DNA of 64,000 bases from Pseudomonas sp. H1h (GCF_000633255.1 NZ_AYMJ01000012.1:124001-188000); one strand, 5' to 3'. Shown: positions 18,657-26,832, counted from the stretch's first letter. The notes: generated from the sequence alone by a model not told the origin. Translations and numbers: made by a program.

Positions 18657-19267
18657 TGCCACGCTATCGACCTGCACACCTGACCTCCTGTGGGAGCGGG
18701 CTTGCTCGCGAAAGCGGTGGGTCAGCTTGCTGCGATGCTGGACGTGCCGACGCCTTCGCGAGCAAGCCCGCTCCCACAGGGTTTGGGGTGTGGCTGGTAT
18801 TGGTGATATCTGCCCTGTTGCTCAGTGCCTGCGCCAGCCAGGCTCCGCTACCCGCGAGCAGTCCGACTCTACCGCTGCCGCTGCAGCTGCACATCGAGCG
18901 CCAACAAGCCGACCAACGTCAGGACTGGCTTCTGGTGATTCAGCGTGAAGGCCCCGGCATCCGCTGGTCGATGATGGACCCGCTGGGCATTCCCCAGGCC
19001 CGTCAGCAACTGGTCGATGGGCACTGGCAGGCCGACGGGCTGCTGCCGCCCAATCCGGAAGCCCGGGAGCTGTTTGCCGCTTTGCTGTTCGCCCTGACGC
19101 CGTCCGGCGAGCTGCTGCGCAATTATCCCGCCGCGCAGCAACAGGCCGGGCAACGCTCGCTGCCGCCGCGCTGGGCGATCCGTTATGCACAACCGTTGAG
19201 CTTCGAATTGAACCTGCCCCAAGGCCCGCACTATCGGGTTTCTCCCCTCGGTGAGCCGACGCCATGA
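18656..19267 (+). CDS. DUF3261 lipoprotein of the APE cluster with a REP inserted in its N-terminus
   Basis: The mature part is a DUF3261-type outer-membrane lipoprotein: lipobox LLSAC with Cys59, then a beta-rich domain of about 145 residues. It is presumed to help outer-membrane insertion of the polyene, and its position corresponds to apeN. The ATG at 18656 shares a base with the methyltransferase stop (TGATG), indicating that this is the native start. Codons 12 to about 42 are a complete REP doublet read in frame, separating MPRYRPAHL from the hydrophobic core VWLVLVISALLLSAC. Translation might instead restart at GTG 18788, giving a signal peptide without a basic n-region. It ends overlapping apeO by 4 bp. 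Confidence 0.72.
   Translation: MPRYRPAHLTSCGSGLARESGGSACCDAGRADAFASKPAPTGFGVWLVLVISALLLSACASQAPLPASSPTLPLPLQLHIERQQADQRQDWLLVIQREGPGIRWSMMDPLGIPQARQQLVDGHWQADGLLPPNPEARELFAALLFALTPSGELLRNYPAAQQQAGQRSLPPRWAIRYAQPLSFELNLPQGPHYRVSPLGEPTP
18688..18779. repeat. REP doublet inserted in the DUF3261 lipoprotein coding region
   Basis: A near-perfect inverted REP pair (TGTGGGAGCGGGCTTGCTCG at left, its complement at right, centre about 40 bp) lies wholly inside the open frame. Its total length keeps the frame open. The arms match consensus as well as intergenic copies, which suggests a recent insertion. Confidence 0.88.
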
Positions 19268-20460
19268 CTGCCTACCTCAATGCCCTCGGCGTGATCTGCG
19301 CGCTGGGCCGCGACAAGCAACAAGTCGCGCACAACCTGTTTGCCGGTGATTGCTCGGGCATGCGCCACGAGTGCGGCTGGGTCGCCGGGCGTGAGTTGCC
19401 CGTGGCGGCGGTGCACGCTGAGCTGGCGGCCATTCCGGCCGAACTGGCCGACCAGAGCAGCCGCAACAATCAACTGCTGCTGGAAGCCGCGCTGCAAATT
19501 CGCGCTGACATCGACCAAGCGATCCAGACCTTTGGTCGCGAGCGCATCGGCGTGGTGCTCGGCACCAGTACTTCGGGCATCGACGAAGCCAGCCGTGGTC
19601 TGGCGCACTACCTTCGCGAACAGCAGTTCCCCGCCGAATACGATTACCGTCAGCAGGAACTCGGCGCCCCGGCGAATTTTCTGGCCGACTGGCTGCAACT
19701 CAGCGGCCCGGCCTACGTGATCTCCACCGCCTGCACCTCCAGCGCCCGGGCGCTGATGAGCGCGCAGCGCCTGCTCGATCTGGGCCTGTGCGATGCCGTG
19801 CTGTGCGGCGGGGTCGACAGCCTGTGCAAGCTGACACTCAACGGTTTCAGCGCGCTGGAGGCGGTGTCCGACGAGCGCTGCAATCCGTTCTCGGCCAACC
19901 GCAACGGCATCAACATCGGCGAAGCGGCGGTGCTGTTCCTGATGAGCAAGCAGCGCGGCGAGGGTCCGGCCATCGCCCTGCTCGGCGCCGGGGCCAGCTC
20001 CGACGCGCACCATATTTCCGCCCCGGAACCGAGCGGCCGCGGCGCCCTGCAAGCGATGCACAAAGCCCTGAGCCGCGCACAGCTGCACGCTGCGCAAATC
20101 CATTACCTGAACCTGCACGGCACGGCGACCCAGCACAACGACGCGATGGAAAGTCTGGCGGTCGCCACGCTGTTCCCCGACGGCGTGGCCTGCTCGTCGA
20201 CCAAGCCGATGACCGGCCATACCCTCGGCGCTGCCGGTGCACTGGAAGCGGCGTTCTGCTGGCTGAGCCTGAGCGCCGACAATCCGCAACAGGCCTTGCC
20301 GCCGCACGTCTGGGACGCTCAGCCCGATCCCGACCTGCCAGCCCTGAACTGGGTGACCGCGAACACACGCCTGTCGTCCATTGCACCGCGCTACCTGATG
20401 AGCAACTCGTTTGCCTTCGGGGGCAACAACGTCAGCCTGATTATCGGAGACGCCCCATGA
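19264..20460 (+). CDS. apeO: Beta-ketoacyl-ACP synthase of the APE cluster (first KS)
   Basis: The product is a 398-residue FabB/FabF-like ketosynthase. The catalytic Cys157 is in STACTSSARA. The two active-site His segments are LHGTATQHND near residue 282 and TGHTLGAAGALE near 318. It elongates the chain on ACP and probably pairs with the chain-length-factor-like ApeC. The symbol is assigned by conserved order, in which the four terminal genes read KS, DH, KR, KS (O, P, Q, R). It overlaps both neighbours by 4 bp. Confidence 0.82.
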   Translation: MTAYLNALGVICALGRDKQQVAHNLFAGDCSGMRHECGWVAGRELPVAAVHAELAAIPAELADQSSRNNQLLLEAALQIRADIDQAIQTFGRERIGVVLGTSTSGIDEASRGLAHYLREQQFPAEYDYRQQELGAPANFLADWLQLSGPAYVISTACTSSARALMSAQRLLDLGLCDAVLCGGVDSLCKLTLNGFSALEAVSDERCNPFSANRNGINIGEAAVLFLMSKQRGEGPAIALLGAGASSDAHHISAPEPSGRGALQAMHKALSRAQLHAAQIHYLNLHGTATQHNDAMESLAVATLFPDGVACSSTKPMTGHTLGAAGALEAAFCWLSLSADNPQQALPPHVWDAQPDPDLPALNWVTANTRLSSIAPRYLMSNSFAFGGNNVSLIIGDAP

Positions 20461-20921
20461 CTGACTGGCCGCTCGCCGAATTGCTGCCCCACGCTGGCGA
20501 CATGATTCTGATCGACCGCGTCCTCAGTTTCGACGAAGAACAGATCCATACCTGTCTGACGGTCAAGCCCAACGGCTTGTTCAACCTGCCCGACGGCAGC
20601 CTGCCGGCGTGGGTCGGCGTAGAGCTGATGGCGCAAAGCGTCGCCGCGTTCGCCGGTTGCCACGCGCGGCACAAAGGCAATCCGGTGGAGCTGGGTTTCC
20701 TGCTCGGCACACGTAAATTCGAGTGCAACGTCGAGGCGTTTCCGGCCGGCAGCGAACTGACCATCCATGGCATCCGCTCGCTGGAAGACGACAACGGCAT
20801 GGGCGTGTTCGAATGCCACATCCACGGGCCCGGCATCGAAGCCAGTGCGCGCTTGAATGTGTTCCGCCCGCCCCAGCCATCCCAATATCTTGAACAAAAC
20901 CGGGAGTCGAACGATGACTGA
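20457..20921 (+). CDS. apeP: Hotdog beta-hydroxyacyl-ACP dehydratase subunit of the APE cluster
   Basis: The product is 154 residues, related to FabA/FabZ dehydratases. The segment SLPAWVGVELMAQSVAAFAG near residues 45-63 retains the central-helix Glu. The canonical HFPxxPxxPG loop with the catalytic His is replaced by LFNLPDGSLP. The fused ApeI domain at 8590-8870 keeps that His. This suggests that the two act as a complementary pair, as described for aryl polyene dehydratases. The 3' end overlaps apeQ by 8 bp. Confidence 0.8.
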   Translation: MTDWPLAELLPHAGDMILIDRVLSFDEEQIHTCLTVKPNGLFNLPDGSLPAWVGVELMAQSVAAFAGCHARHKGNPVELGFLLGTRKFECNVEAFPAGSELTIHGIRSLEDDNGMGVFECHIHGPGIEASARLNVFRPPQPSQYLEQNRESNDD

Positions 20922-21642
20922 ATCCGTACTGGTCACCGGCTCCAGCCGTGGCATCGGCCGCGCCATTGCCCTGCGCCTGGCACAGGCCGGGCACGACATC
21001 GTCCTGCATTGCCGCAGCGGCGTGGCCGAAGCCCAAGCGGTGCAGACCGAGATCGAAGCGTTGGGCCGCAACGCGCGCATTCTGCAATTTGATGTCGCCG
21101 ACCGCGAAACCTGCAAAACCATCCTCGAAGCCGACGTTGAAACCCACGGCGCCTATTACGGCGTGGTGCTCAACGCCGGGCTGACCCGCGACGGTGCCTT
21201 TCCGGCGCTGAGCGATGACGATTGGGACGTGGTGCTGCGCACCAACCTTGACGGTTTCTACAACGTCCTGCACCCGGTGATGATGCCGATGATCCGTCGT
21301 CGCGCCGCCGGTCGGATCGTCTGCATCACCTCGGTATCGGGCTTGATCGGCAATCGAGGCCAGGTCAACTACAGCGCCTCAAAGGCCGGTGTGATTGGCG
21401 CTGCGAAAGCGTTGGCGATCGAGCTGGGCAAGCGCAAAATCACGGTTAACTGCGTCGCGCCGGGCCTGATCGACACGGCGATGCTGGATGAAAACGTGCC
21501 GGTGGAAGAACTGATGAAGATGATCCCCGCACAACGCATGGGCACCCCGGAAGAGGTGGCCTCTGCGGTGAATTTCCTGATGTCGGCGGAAGCCTCGTAC
21601 ATCACCCGCCAGGTGCTGGCGGTCAACGGAGGCTTGTGCTGA
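20914..21642 (+). CDS. apeQ: 3-oxoacyl-ACP reductase (FabG-like) of the APE cluster
   Basis: The product is a 242-residue short-chain dehydrogenase/reductase. The NADPH motif GSSRGIG is at residues 9-15 and NAGLTRDG near 84-91. The catalytic Ser is in ITSVSGL near 138, with YSASK near 151-155 supplying Tyr and Lys. It reduces the beta-keto group in each polyene extension cycle. The ATG at 20914 is preceded by GGGAG 10 bp upstream. A longer frame from 20857 lies inside apeP and is rejected. Confidence 0.88.
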   Translation: MTESVLVTGSSRGIGRAIALRLAQAGHDIVLHCRSGVAEAQAVQTEIEALGRNARILQFDVADRETCKTILEADVETHGAYYGVVLNAGLTRDGAFPALSDDDWDVVLRTNLDGFYNVLHPVMMPMIRRRAAGRIVCITSVSGLIGNRGQVNYSASKAGVIGAAKALAIELGKRKITVNCVAPGLIDTAMLDENVPVEELMKMIPAQRMGTPEEVASAVNFLMSAEASYITRQVLAVNGGLC

Positions 21643-22868
21643 TGAAGCGCGTCGTCGTCACCGGCATGGCCGGCATCACCTCGCTGGGCAGCGACTGGCA
21701 GACCATCGCCGGCAACTTCGCGGCCAACCGCAGCGGCATCCGCCGGATGGACGAGTGGGATCGCTTCAGCGAACTCAACACCCGTCTGGCCGGCCCGATC
21801 GATGACTTCGTCGTACCCGCGCACTGGACACGCAAGCAATTGCGCAGCATGGGCCGCGTGTCGCGCCTGGCAGTCGGCGCGGCAGAACAGGCACTGGCGG
21901 ATGCCGGCCTGCTTGGCGACGAAACGATCAAGGACGGGCGCATGGGCGTGGCCTGCGGCTCGTCCACCGGCAGCACCGACGAGATCAAGGCGTTCGGCAA
22001 CATGCTGCTCAACTCGGTGGCCGAGGGCCTCAACGCCAACTCCTACGTGCGGATGATGCCGCACACCACCGCCGCCAACATCAGCATTTTCTTCGGCCTC
22101 ACCGGGCGTCTGATCCCGACGTCCAGCGCCTGCACCAGCGGCAGCCAGGGCATCGGCTACGCCTACGAGGCGATCAAGTTCGGACGCCTGCCGCTAATGC
22201 TCGCCGGCGGCGCCGAAGAACTGTGCCCGACCGAGGCGATGGTCTTCGACGCACTCTACGCCACCAGCCTGAAAAACGACGCGCCGCAGACCAGCCCACG
22301 CCCGTACGACAAGGGCCGCGACGGCCTGGTGATCGGTGAGGGCGGCGGCATGCTGGTGCTTGAAGAGCTGGAACACGCCTTGGCGCGCGGTGCGCGGATC
22401 CATGCCGAAATCGTCGGTTTCGGCAGCAACGCCGACGGCCAGCACACCACCCGCCCCGAGCAGATCACCATGCGCCGCGCCATGGAACTGGCGCTGGAAG
22501 ACGCCGGGCTCACCCCGGATGCAATCGGTTACGTAAATGGTCACGGCACCGCTACAGAACAGGGCGACATTGCCGAAACACTGGCAACCAGCAGCTTGTT
22601 CGGCGAGCGCATGCCGATCAGCTCGCAGAAGAGTTTCCTCGGCCACACGCTCGGGGCCTGCGGCGCGCTGGAGTCGTGGTTCAGCATCGAAATGCTCAAC
22701 CGCGATGTGTACGTGCACACGCTCAACCTCGACGAGGTCGATCCGCACTGCGGCAAACTCGATTACCTGCGCGGCGAATTCCGCCAGATGCATCACGAGT
22801 ACGTGATGAACAACAATTTCGCTTTTGGTGGCGTCAACACCTCGTTGATTTTCCGCCGCTGGCACTGA
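21642..22868 (+). CDS. apeR: Beta-ketoacyl-ACP synthase of the APE cluster (second KS)
   Basis: The product is a 408-residue FabF-like ketosynthase. The catalytic Cys164 is in SSACTSGSQG. His segments are GHGTATEQGD near residue 304 and LGHTLGACGALE near 336. The C-terminal NNNFAFGGVNTSL is typical of the family. It may perform the first condensation on the aryl starter, or act as a self-contained homodimer; the sequence does not decide. It is translationally coupled to apeQ (shared base at 21642). It is the last biosynthetic gene of the operon. The symbol is assigned by order. Confidence 0.82.
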   Translation: MKRVVVTGMAGITSLGSDWQTIAGNFAANRSGIRRMDEWDRFSELNTRLAGPIDDFVVPAHWTRKQLRSMGRVSRLAVGAAEQALADAGLLGDETIKDGRMGVACGSSTGSTDEIKAFGNMLLNSVAEGLNANSYVRMMPHTTAANISIFFGLTGRLIPTSSACTSGSQGIGYAYEAIKFGRLPLMLAGGAEELCPTEAMVFDALYATSLKNDAPQTSPRPYDKGRDGLVIGEGGGMLVLEELEHALARGARIHAEIVGFGSNADGQHTTRPEQITMRRAMELALEDAGLTPDAIGYVNGHGTATEQGDIAETLATSSLFGERMPISSQKSFLGHTLGACGALESWFSIEMLNRDVYVHTLNLDEVDPHCGKLDYLRGEFRQMHHEYVMNNNFAFGGVNTSLIFRRWH

Positions 22869-22893
22869 CCGCAATACGTTTGGAGTGAAGGGA

Positions 22894-23697
22894 ATGACTC
22901 AGTTTCACCGCATCGCCGCCCTGTTGGCCCTGGCCTTTGTGCTCGGCGGTTGCACCAGCAAACCGGTGTACAACGCCAAGGAACAGTTCTCGCCCAACTT
23001 AGGCTTCACCCAGCAACAGATGAGCCGCGCCATCGTTACCGCGCTCAACGACCGCCAGTGGGTCGTGCAATCGGTACGCCCGGGCATGATCAAGGCCGCG
23101 ATCACCGTACGCGGTCGCCACCACGCCGAAGTCGACATCCCGTTCAGCCCGACCTCGTTCGAAATCGACTACCGCAGCAGCTATGGCCTGGACGCCAAGG
23201 ACGGCAAGATCCACGGCAACTACAACCGCTGGGTCAACCGCCTGCGTGACAACGTGCTCAAGGAACTGTCGATCAACCCGGATATCGAGTTCGTCAACGA
23301 CCTGGGCATCGTCAAGCAAGGCGCCGACGAGCCGACCTACCTGAGCTTTCGCGAAGGCGTCAAACGCGCCACCGACGCCGGCCTGCTGGACGGCAGCGTG
23401 AAGTTCTACCTGGCCGGCGAAACCCTGCCCAAACAGGTGCGCACACTCGACACCGTGAGCAGCAGCCGCAAGACCAACGGCTCGAACAAATCCGACGCCG
23501 ACGCCTGTTACTGGGCGCTGCAATCGGCCCTCGCGACCCTGCAGAACGCCGCGAAAAAAGCCGACGCCAACGCCGTGATCAATATCGCCAGCGTCGACCA
23601 GCGCGACCTGTACAAAGACACCGAAAAGTTTCAGTGCCGTGCCGGGCTGGTGGTGTCGAGCGTAGCGTTGCGAGGTGACCTCGCTCACGTCGACTGA
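22894..23697 (+). CDS. Lipoprotein with C-terminal domain shared with the next gene
   Basis: This 267-residue protein has a lipoprotein signal: hydrophobic core and lipobox VLGGC with Cys20. Residues about 30-135 form an uncharacterised N-terminal domain. From about residue 150 a second domain (SVKFYLAG, a spaced Cys pair, DANAVINI, QCRAGLVVSSVALRGDL) closely matches the small protein encoded at 23862-24299. I do not know the function. It lies 25 bp after apeR, with GGAGTGAAGGGA as the ribosome site for the ATG at 22894, so it is probably part of the APE transcript. A GTG at 22885 is the alternative start. Confidence 0.75.
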   Translation: MTQFHRIAALLALAFVLGGCTSKPVYNAKEQFSPNLGFTQQQMSRAIVTALNDRQWVVQSVRPGMIKAAITVRGRHHAEVDIPFSPTSFEIDYRSSYGLDAKDGKIHGNYNRWVNRLRDNVLKELSINPDIEFVNDLGIVKQGADEPTYLSFREGVKRATDAGLLDGSVKFYLAGETLPKQVRTLDTVSSSRKTNGSNKSDADACYWALQSALATLQNAAKKADANAVINIASVDQRDLYKDTEKFQCRAGLVVSSVALRGDLAHVD

Positions 23698-23724
23698 ACG
23701 GCTTGACCTGCATCCTGCAGCCAT

Positions 23725-23754
23725 AAAAAGGGCGCCATTTGGCGCCCTTTTTTT
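23725..23754 (+). terminator. Intrinsic terminator at the end of the APE transcript
   Basis: A GGGCGCC/GGCGCCC stem with a 4-nt ATTT loop is flanked by A5 upstream and T7 downstream, 27 bp after the lipoprotein stop. It is a strong rho-independent terminator. Confidence 0.9.
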
Positions 23755-23861
23755 ATTCGGCACTACACTGGCTCATACAGCCCTTCACGCTACGCCTGTC
23801 AGAACGGCGAGCCCCATCGCTCGAGCACTCGCGGTTCTCTTTCACCGTCAAGGAGATGACC

Positions 23862-24299
23862 ATGCACGTGAAAGCCATGATTGCCGCCACACTCCTTGGG
23901 CTTTTGCCCAGCGCCAGCCACGCCACCAATCTGATGTACATGCCGTTCGAGACCGTACTCTCGGACGCGATTCGCGCCGGTCGGCTGGATGGCAGTGTGA
24001 AGTTCTATCTGGTCGGCAATGGGCCGCAGGGCACGCAGCGCTTGTTGCGCCGGGACGTGGTCAGCGATCTGAGCACCAACGGCTTCAACAAGAGCGACCA
24101 CGATTCCTGCGAGTGGGTGTTGCAGTCGAACCTGATCAAGTTGCAGGCCGATGCCAAACGGGTCGGAGCGAATGCGGTGGTCAATATCGTCAGCTATTAC
24201 GACCAGCATGTGCGCAAGGATTTGAATACCTATGAGTGCCGGGCGGGGATATTTGTCACGCGGGTGGCGTTGAAGGGGGATTTGGTGCGGTTGCCCTGA
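23862..24299 (+). CDS. Small periplasmic protein, paralogue of the upstream lipoprotein's C-terminal domain
   Basis: The product is 145 residues with a Sec signal peptide (MHVKAMIAATLLGLLPSASHA, cleavage near residue 21). The mature part corresponds to the C-terminal half of the protein encoded at 22894-23697. Shared blocks are RLDGSVKFYLVG, NKSDHDSCEW, GANAVVNI and ECRAGIFVTRVALKGDL. Two Cys are conserved between the pair and may form a disulfide. Similar proteins are often labelled excinuclease ATPase subunit, which the sequence does not support. The start ATG at 23862 has AAGGAG 6 bp upstream. It lies behind a terminator and so needs its own promoter. Confidence 0.75.
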   Translation: MHVKAMIAATLLGLLPSASHATNLMYMPFETVLSDAIRAGRLDGSVKFYLVGNGPQGTQRLLRRDVVSDLSTNGFNKSDHDSCEWVLQSNLIKLQADAKRVGANAVVNIVSYYDQHVRKDLNTYECRAGIFVTRVALKGDLVRLP

Positions 24300-24324
24300 G
24301 GGCCGTGGTGATTGAGCTGACGTC

Positions 24325-24388
24325 TTCGCGAGCAGGCTCGCTCCCACCCTGAAATACGTTCCCCTGTGGGAGCGAGCCTGCTCGCGAT
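24325..24388. repeat. REP doublet between the small periplasmic gene and lysR
   Basis: TTCGCGAGCAGGCTCGCTCC and its inverse are separated by about 20 bp, in the orientation opposite to the trxC copy (CGCGA ends outward). It lies between convergent genes. Confidence 0.88.
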
Positions 24389-24403
24389 TTGACTGCGCAG
24401 CAG

Positions 24404-25306
24404 TCACGCCTTTGAGGGTTCGACCTTGCGCGTGAGCAACTCGACAAACGCCTTGGCCATCGGCGATTTCTGATCCTTGCGCTGCACCAGCCACACCGCC
24501 GTCACCGCTTCGGGATCCAGCAACGGCCGATAGACCACGCCGTCGATGCGCATCCGCTGATACGAGGCCGGCATCACCGAAACACCCAAACCCGCCGCCA
24601 CCAGACCGATGATGGTCATCGCCTCCCCAGCCTCCTGGGCAAAGTGCGGGCTGAACCCGGCATCACGCGCCAGGCTCAGCAATTGCGCATACAAACCGCT
24701 GCCGTAGCTGCGCGGGAAGAACACAAATGGCTCGTGGGCCAGCGCCGCAAGGAACAGGCCCTCCTCCGAGCCCTGCGCCAGCGGATGCTTGGCACTGAGC
24801 ACCGCGACCAGCGGCTCGCGCATCAACTCGACCACGCTGAGCGAATCCGGCAAGCCCAGCGGACGCATGATGCCGACTTCGATCGACTCATCCACCAGTG
24901 CATCCGCCACCATGGTGCTGCTCATTTCGCGCAGGTTCAGGTGCACCGCCGGGAAACGCTGGCGAAAGGCAAAGATCGCCTGGGGAATGGTCGAGTTGAA
25001 TGGCGCCGACGAGGTGAAGCCAATCTTCAATTCGCCCAGCTCACCCAGTTGCGCACGCCGGGCGACATCTGCAGCTTTGTCGACCTGTGCCAGCACCAGC
25101 CGCGCCTCTTCCAGAAACAATCGGCCAGCCTCGCTCAGTTCGACCCGACGATTGGTCCGTTCAAACAACCGTGCGCCGACCTCTTGCTCCAGCGCCTGAA
25201 TCTGTTGGCTCAGCGGTGGCTGGGAGATGCCCAGCACCTGTGCGGCGCGGCCGAAATGCAGCTCTTCGGCGACGGCGATGAAGTAGCGCAAGTGACGCAA
25301 TTCCAT
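24404..25306 (-). CDS. LysR-family transcriptional regulator (YnfL-like)
   Basis: The product is 300 residues. The N-terminal winged helix-turn-helix reads MELRHLRYFIAVAEELHFGR, then AAQVLGISQPPLSQQI. The LysR substrate domain runs from about residue 90. It is divergent from an MFS transporter gene, the typical arrangement of a LysR regulator and its target. The pair resembles E. coli ynfL/ynfM. A GTG start at 25312 would add two residues; the ATG at 25306 is preferred by family length. The effector is unknown. Confidence 0.85.
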   Translation of the reverse strand: MELRHLRYFIAVAEELHFGRAAQVLGISQPPLSQQIQALEQEVGARLFERTNRRVELSEAGRLFLEEARLVLAQVDKAADVARRAQLGELGELKIGFTSSAPFNSTIPQAIFAFRQRFPAVHLNLREMSSTMVADALVDESIEVGIMRPLGLPDSLSVVELMREPLVAVLSAKHPLAQGSEEGLFLAALAHEPFVFFPRSYGSGLYAQLLSLARDAGFSPHFAQEAGEAMTIIGLVAAGLGVSVMPASYQRMRIDGVVYRPLLDPEAVTAVWLVQRKDQKSPMAKAFVELLTRKVEPSKA

Positions 25307-25424
25307 GGACACCCCATTAGGTCGTTAAAGCTATCAAACAGGTCGAACAATATATTGGATAGAAACATTAGCCAGCTATATGATTTTTTCATTGCCTGCC
25401 TGGCCGTGCCCCCCGAGGTCTGAA
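25307..25424. promoter_or_regulatory. Divergent lysR/MFS control region
   Basis: A 118-bp, locally AT-rich intergenic region separates the two divergent starts. It contains an interrupted inverted repeat CTATC (25331-25335) and GATAG (25358-25362), plus several T-rich/A-rich half sites. It is the expected binding site of the LysR regulator. The exact operator cannot be read with confidence. Confidence 0.4.
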
Positions 25425-26699
25425 GTGAAAACAGCTGTCGCGCCCCTTGCCCATGAAGTCCCGCCTGCTGCTGCGGACGATGTGATCGCCGAGCTGCAAG
25501 AGATCTACATCGAAAAAGGCACGCCGATGTTCATGCGCACAGTGCTGGCTTTGTTCAGCGGCGGCTTCGCGACCTTTGCCCTGTTGTACTGCGTGCAGCC
25601 GATGATGCCGCTGCTGTCTCACGAATACGGGATCAACGCGGCGCAGAGCAGCCTGATCCTCTCCGTGGCAACCGGCATGCTGGCCTTCGGGCTGTTGATC
25701 ACCGGGCCGATATCCGACCGCATCGGGCGCAAACCGGTGATGGTCGCGGCACTGTTCGCCGCCGCCCTGTGCACCATCGCCAGTTCGATGATGCCGAGCT
25801 GGCACGGTGTGCTGATCATGCGCGCGTTGATCGGGCTGTCATTGAGTGGCCTGGCGGCGGTGGCAATGACTTATTTGAGCGAGGAGATCCACCCGCAGCA
25901 CATCGGTCTGGCGATGGGCCTGTACATCGGCGGCAACGCCATTGGCGGGATGAGCGGGCGCTTGATCACCGGCGTGCTGATCGACTTTGTCAGCTGGCAC
26001 ACGGCGATGCTGGTGATCGGCGGTCTGGCGCTGATCGCGGCAGCGGTGTTCTGGAAGATCCTTCCCGAGTCGCGCAATTTCCGCTCGCGCTCGCTGCACC
26101 CGCGCAGCCTGCTCGATGGCTTCACCATGCACTTTCGCGATGCCGGTCTGCCGCTGCTGTTTCTTGAGGCGTTCGTGCTGATGGGCGCGTTCGTCACCTT
26201 GTTCAACTACATCGGTTATCGCCTGCTGGCGGCGCCGTACAACCTTGATCAGGTGTTTGTCGGCCTGCTGTCGGTGGTGTACCTGTCGGGTATCTACAGT
26301 TCGGCGAAGATCGGTTCGCTGGCGGACAAACTGGGGCGACGCAAGGTGTTGTGGGCGACCATTGCACTGATGTTTGCCGGCCTTGCGCTGACGATGTTTA
26401 CGCCGCTGCTGCTGGTGATCGTCGGCATGCTGATCTTCACCTTCGGCTTCTTTGGTGCACATTCGGTAGCGAGCAGCTGGATCGGCCGTCGCGCGACCAA
26501 GGCCAAGGGGCAGGCCTCATCGTTGTATCTGTTCAGCTATTACGCAGGTTCCAGTATTGCCGGTACGGCGGGTGGAGTGTTCTGGCATCTGGGCGGCTGG
26601 AACGGGATTGGCCTGTTCATTGGAGCGCTGTTGCTGGTGGCGCTGCTGGTGGCATTGAAACTGGCGAAGTTACCGCCGCTCGGCGGAGTCAAAGCCTGA
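25425..26699 (+). CDS. Major facilitator superfamily transporter (YnfM-like)
   Basis: This 424-residue inner-membrane transporter has 12 hydrophobic helices after a polar N-terminus of about 45 residues. MFS motif A, GPISDRIGRKPVM, lies between helices 2 and 3. The repeat of the motif, GSLADKLGRRKVL, lies between helices 8 and 9. Its substrate is unknown; the closest recognised relative is E. coli YnfM, linked to arabinose-type or drug efflux families. The GTG at 25425 (EVKTAVAP context) is chosen because the frame upstream lies in the regulator region; an ATG at 25380 is the alternative. Confidence 0.85.
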   Translation: MKTAVAPLAHEVPPAAADDVIAELQEIYIEKGTPMFMRTVLALFSGGFATFALLYCVQPMMPLLSHEYGINAAQSSLILSVATGMLAFGLLITGPISDRIGRKPVMVAALFAAALCTIASSMMPSWHGVLIMRALIGLSLSGLAAVAMTYLSEEIHPQHIGLAMGLYIGGNAIGGMSGRLITGVLIDFVSWHTAMLVIGGLALIAAAVFWKILPESRNFRSRSLHPRSLLDGFTMHFRDAGLPLLFLEAFVLMGAFVTLFNYIGYRLLAAPYNLDQVFVGLLSVVYLSGIYSSAKIGSLADKLGRRKVLWATIALMFAGLALTMFTPLLLVIVGMLIFTFGFFGAHSVASSWIGRRATKAKGQASSLYLFSYYAGSSIAGTAGGVFWHLGGWNGIGLFIGALLLVALLVALKLAKLPPLGGVKA

Positions 26700-26709
26700 C
26701 AAAAATCCC

Positions 26710-26800
26710 CTGTGGGAGGGGGCTTGCTCCCGAATGCGGTGAGACAGTCAATGAAGATGGTGCTGAACCACCGCCTTCGGGAGCAAGCCCCCTCCCACAG
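26710..26800. repeat. REP doublet (GGGGGCTTGCTCCCGA variant)
   Basis: The inverted pair TGTGGGAGGGGGCTTGCTCC and its complement belongs to a sequence subclass different from the CGGGCTTGCTCGCGA copies elsewhere in the window. It lies between the MFS gene and hemE. Confidence 0.88.
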
Positions 26801-26832
26801 TTGATCTGTTTTCGGCCCTGGATCGTGCAAAC

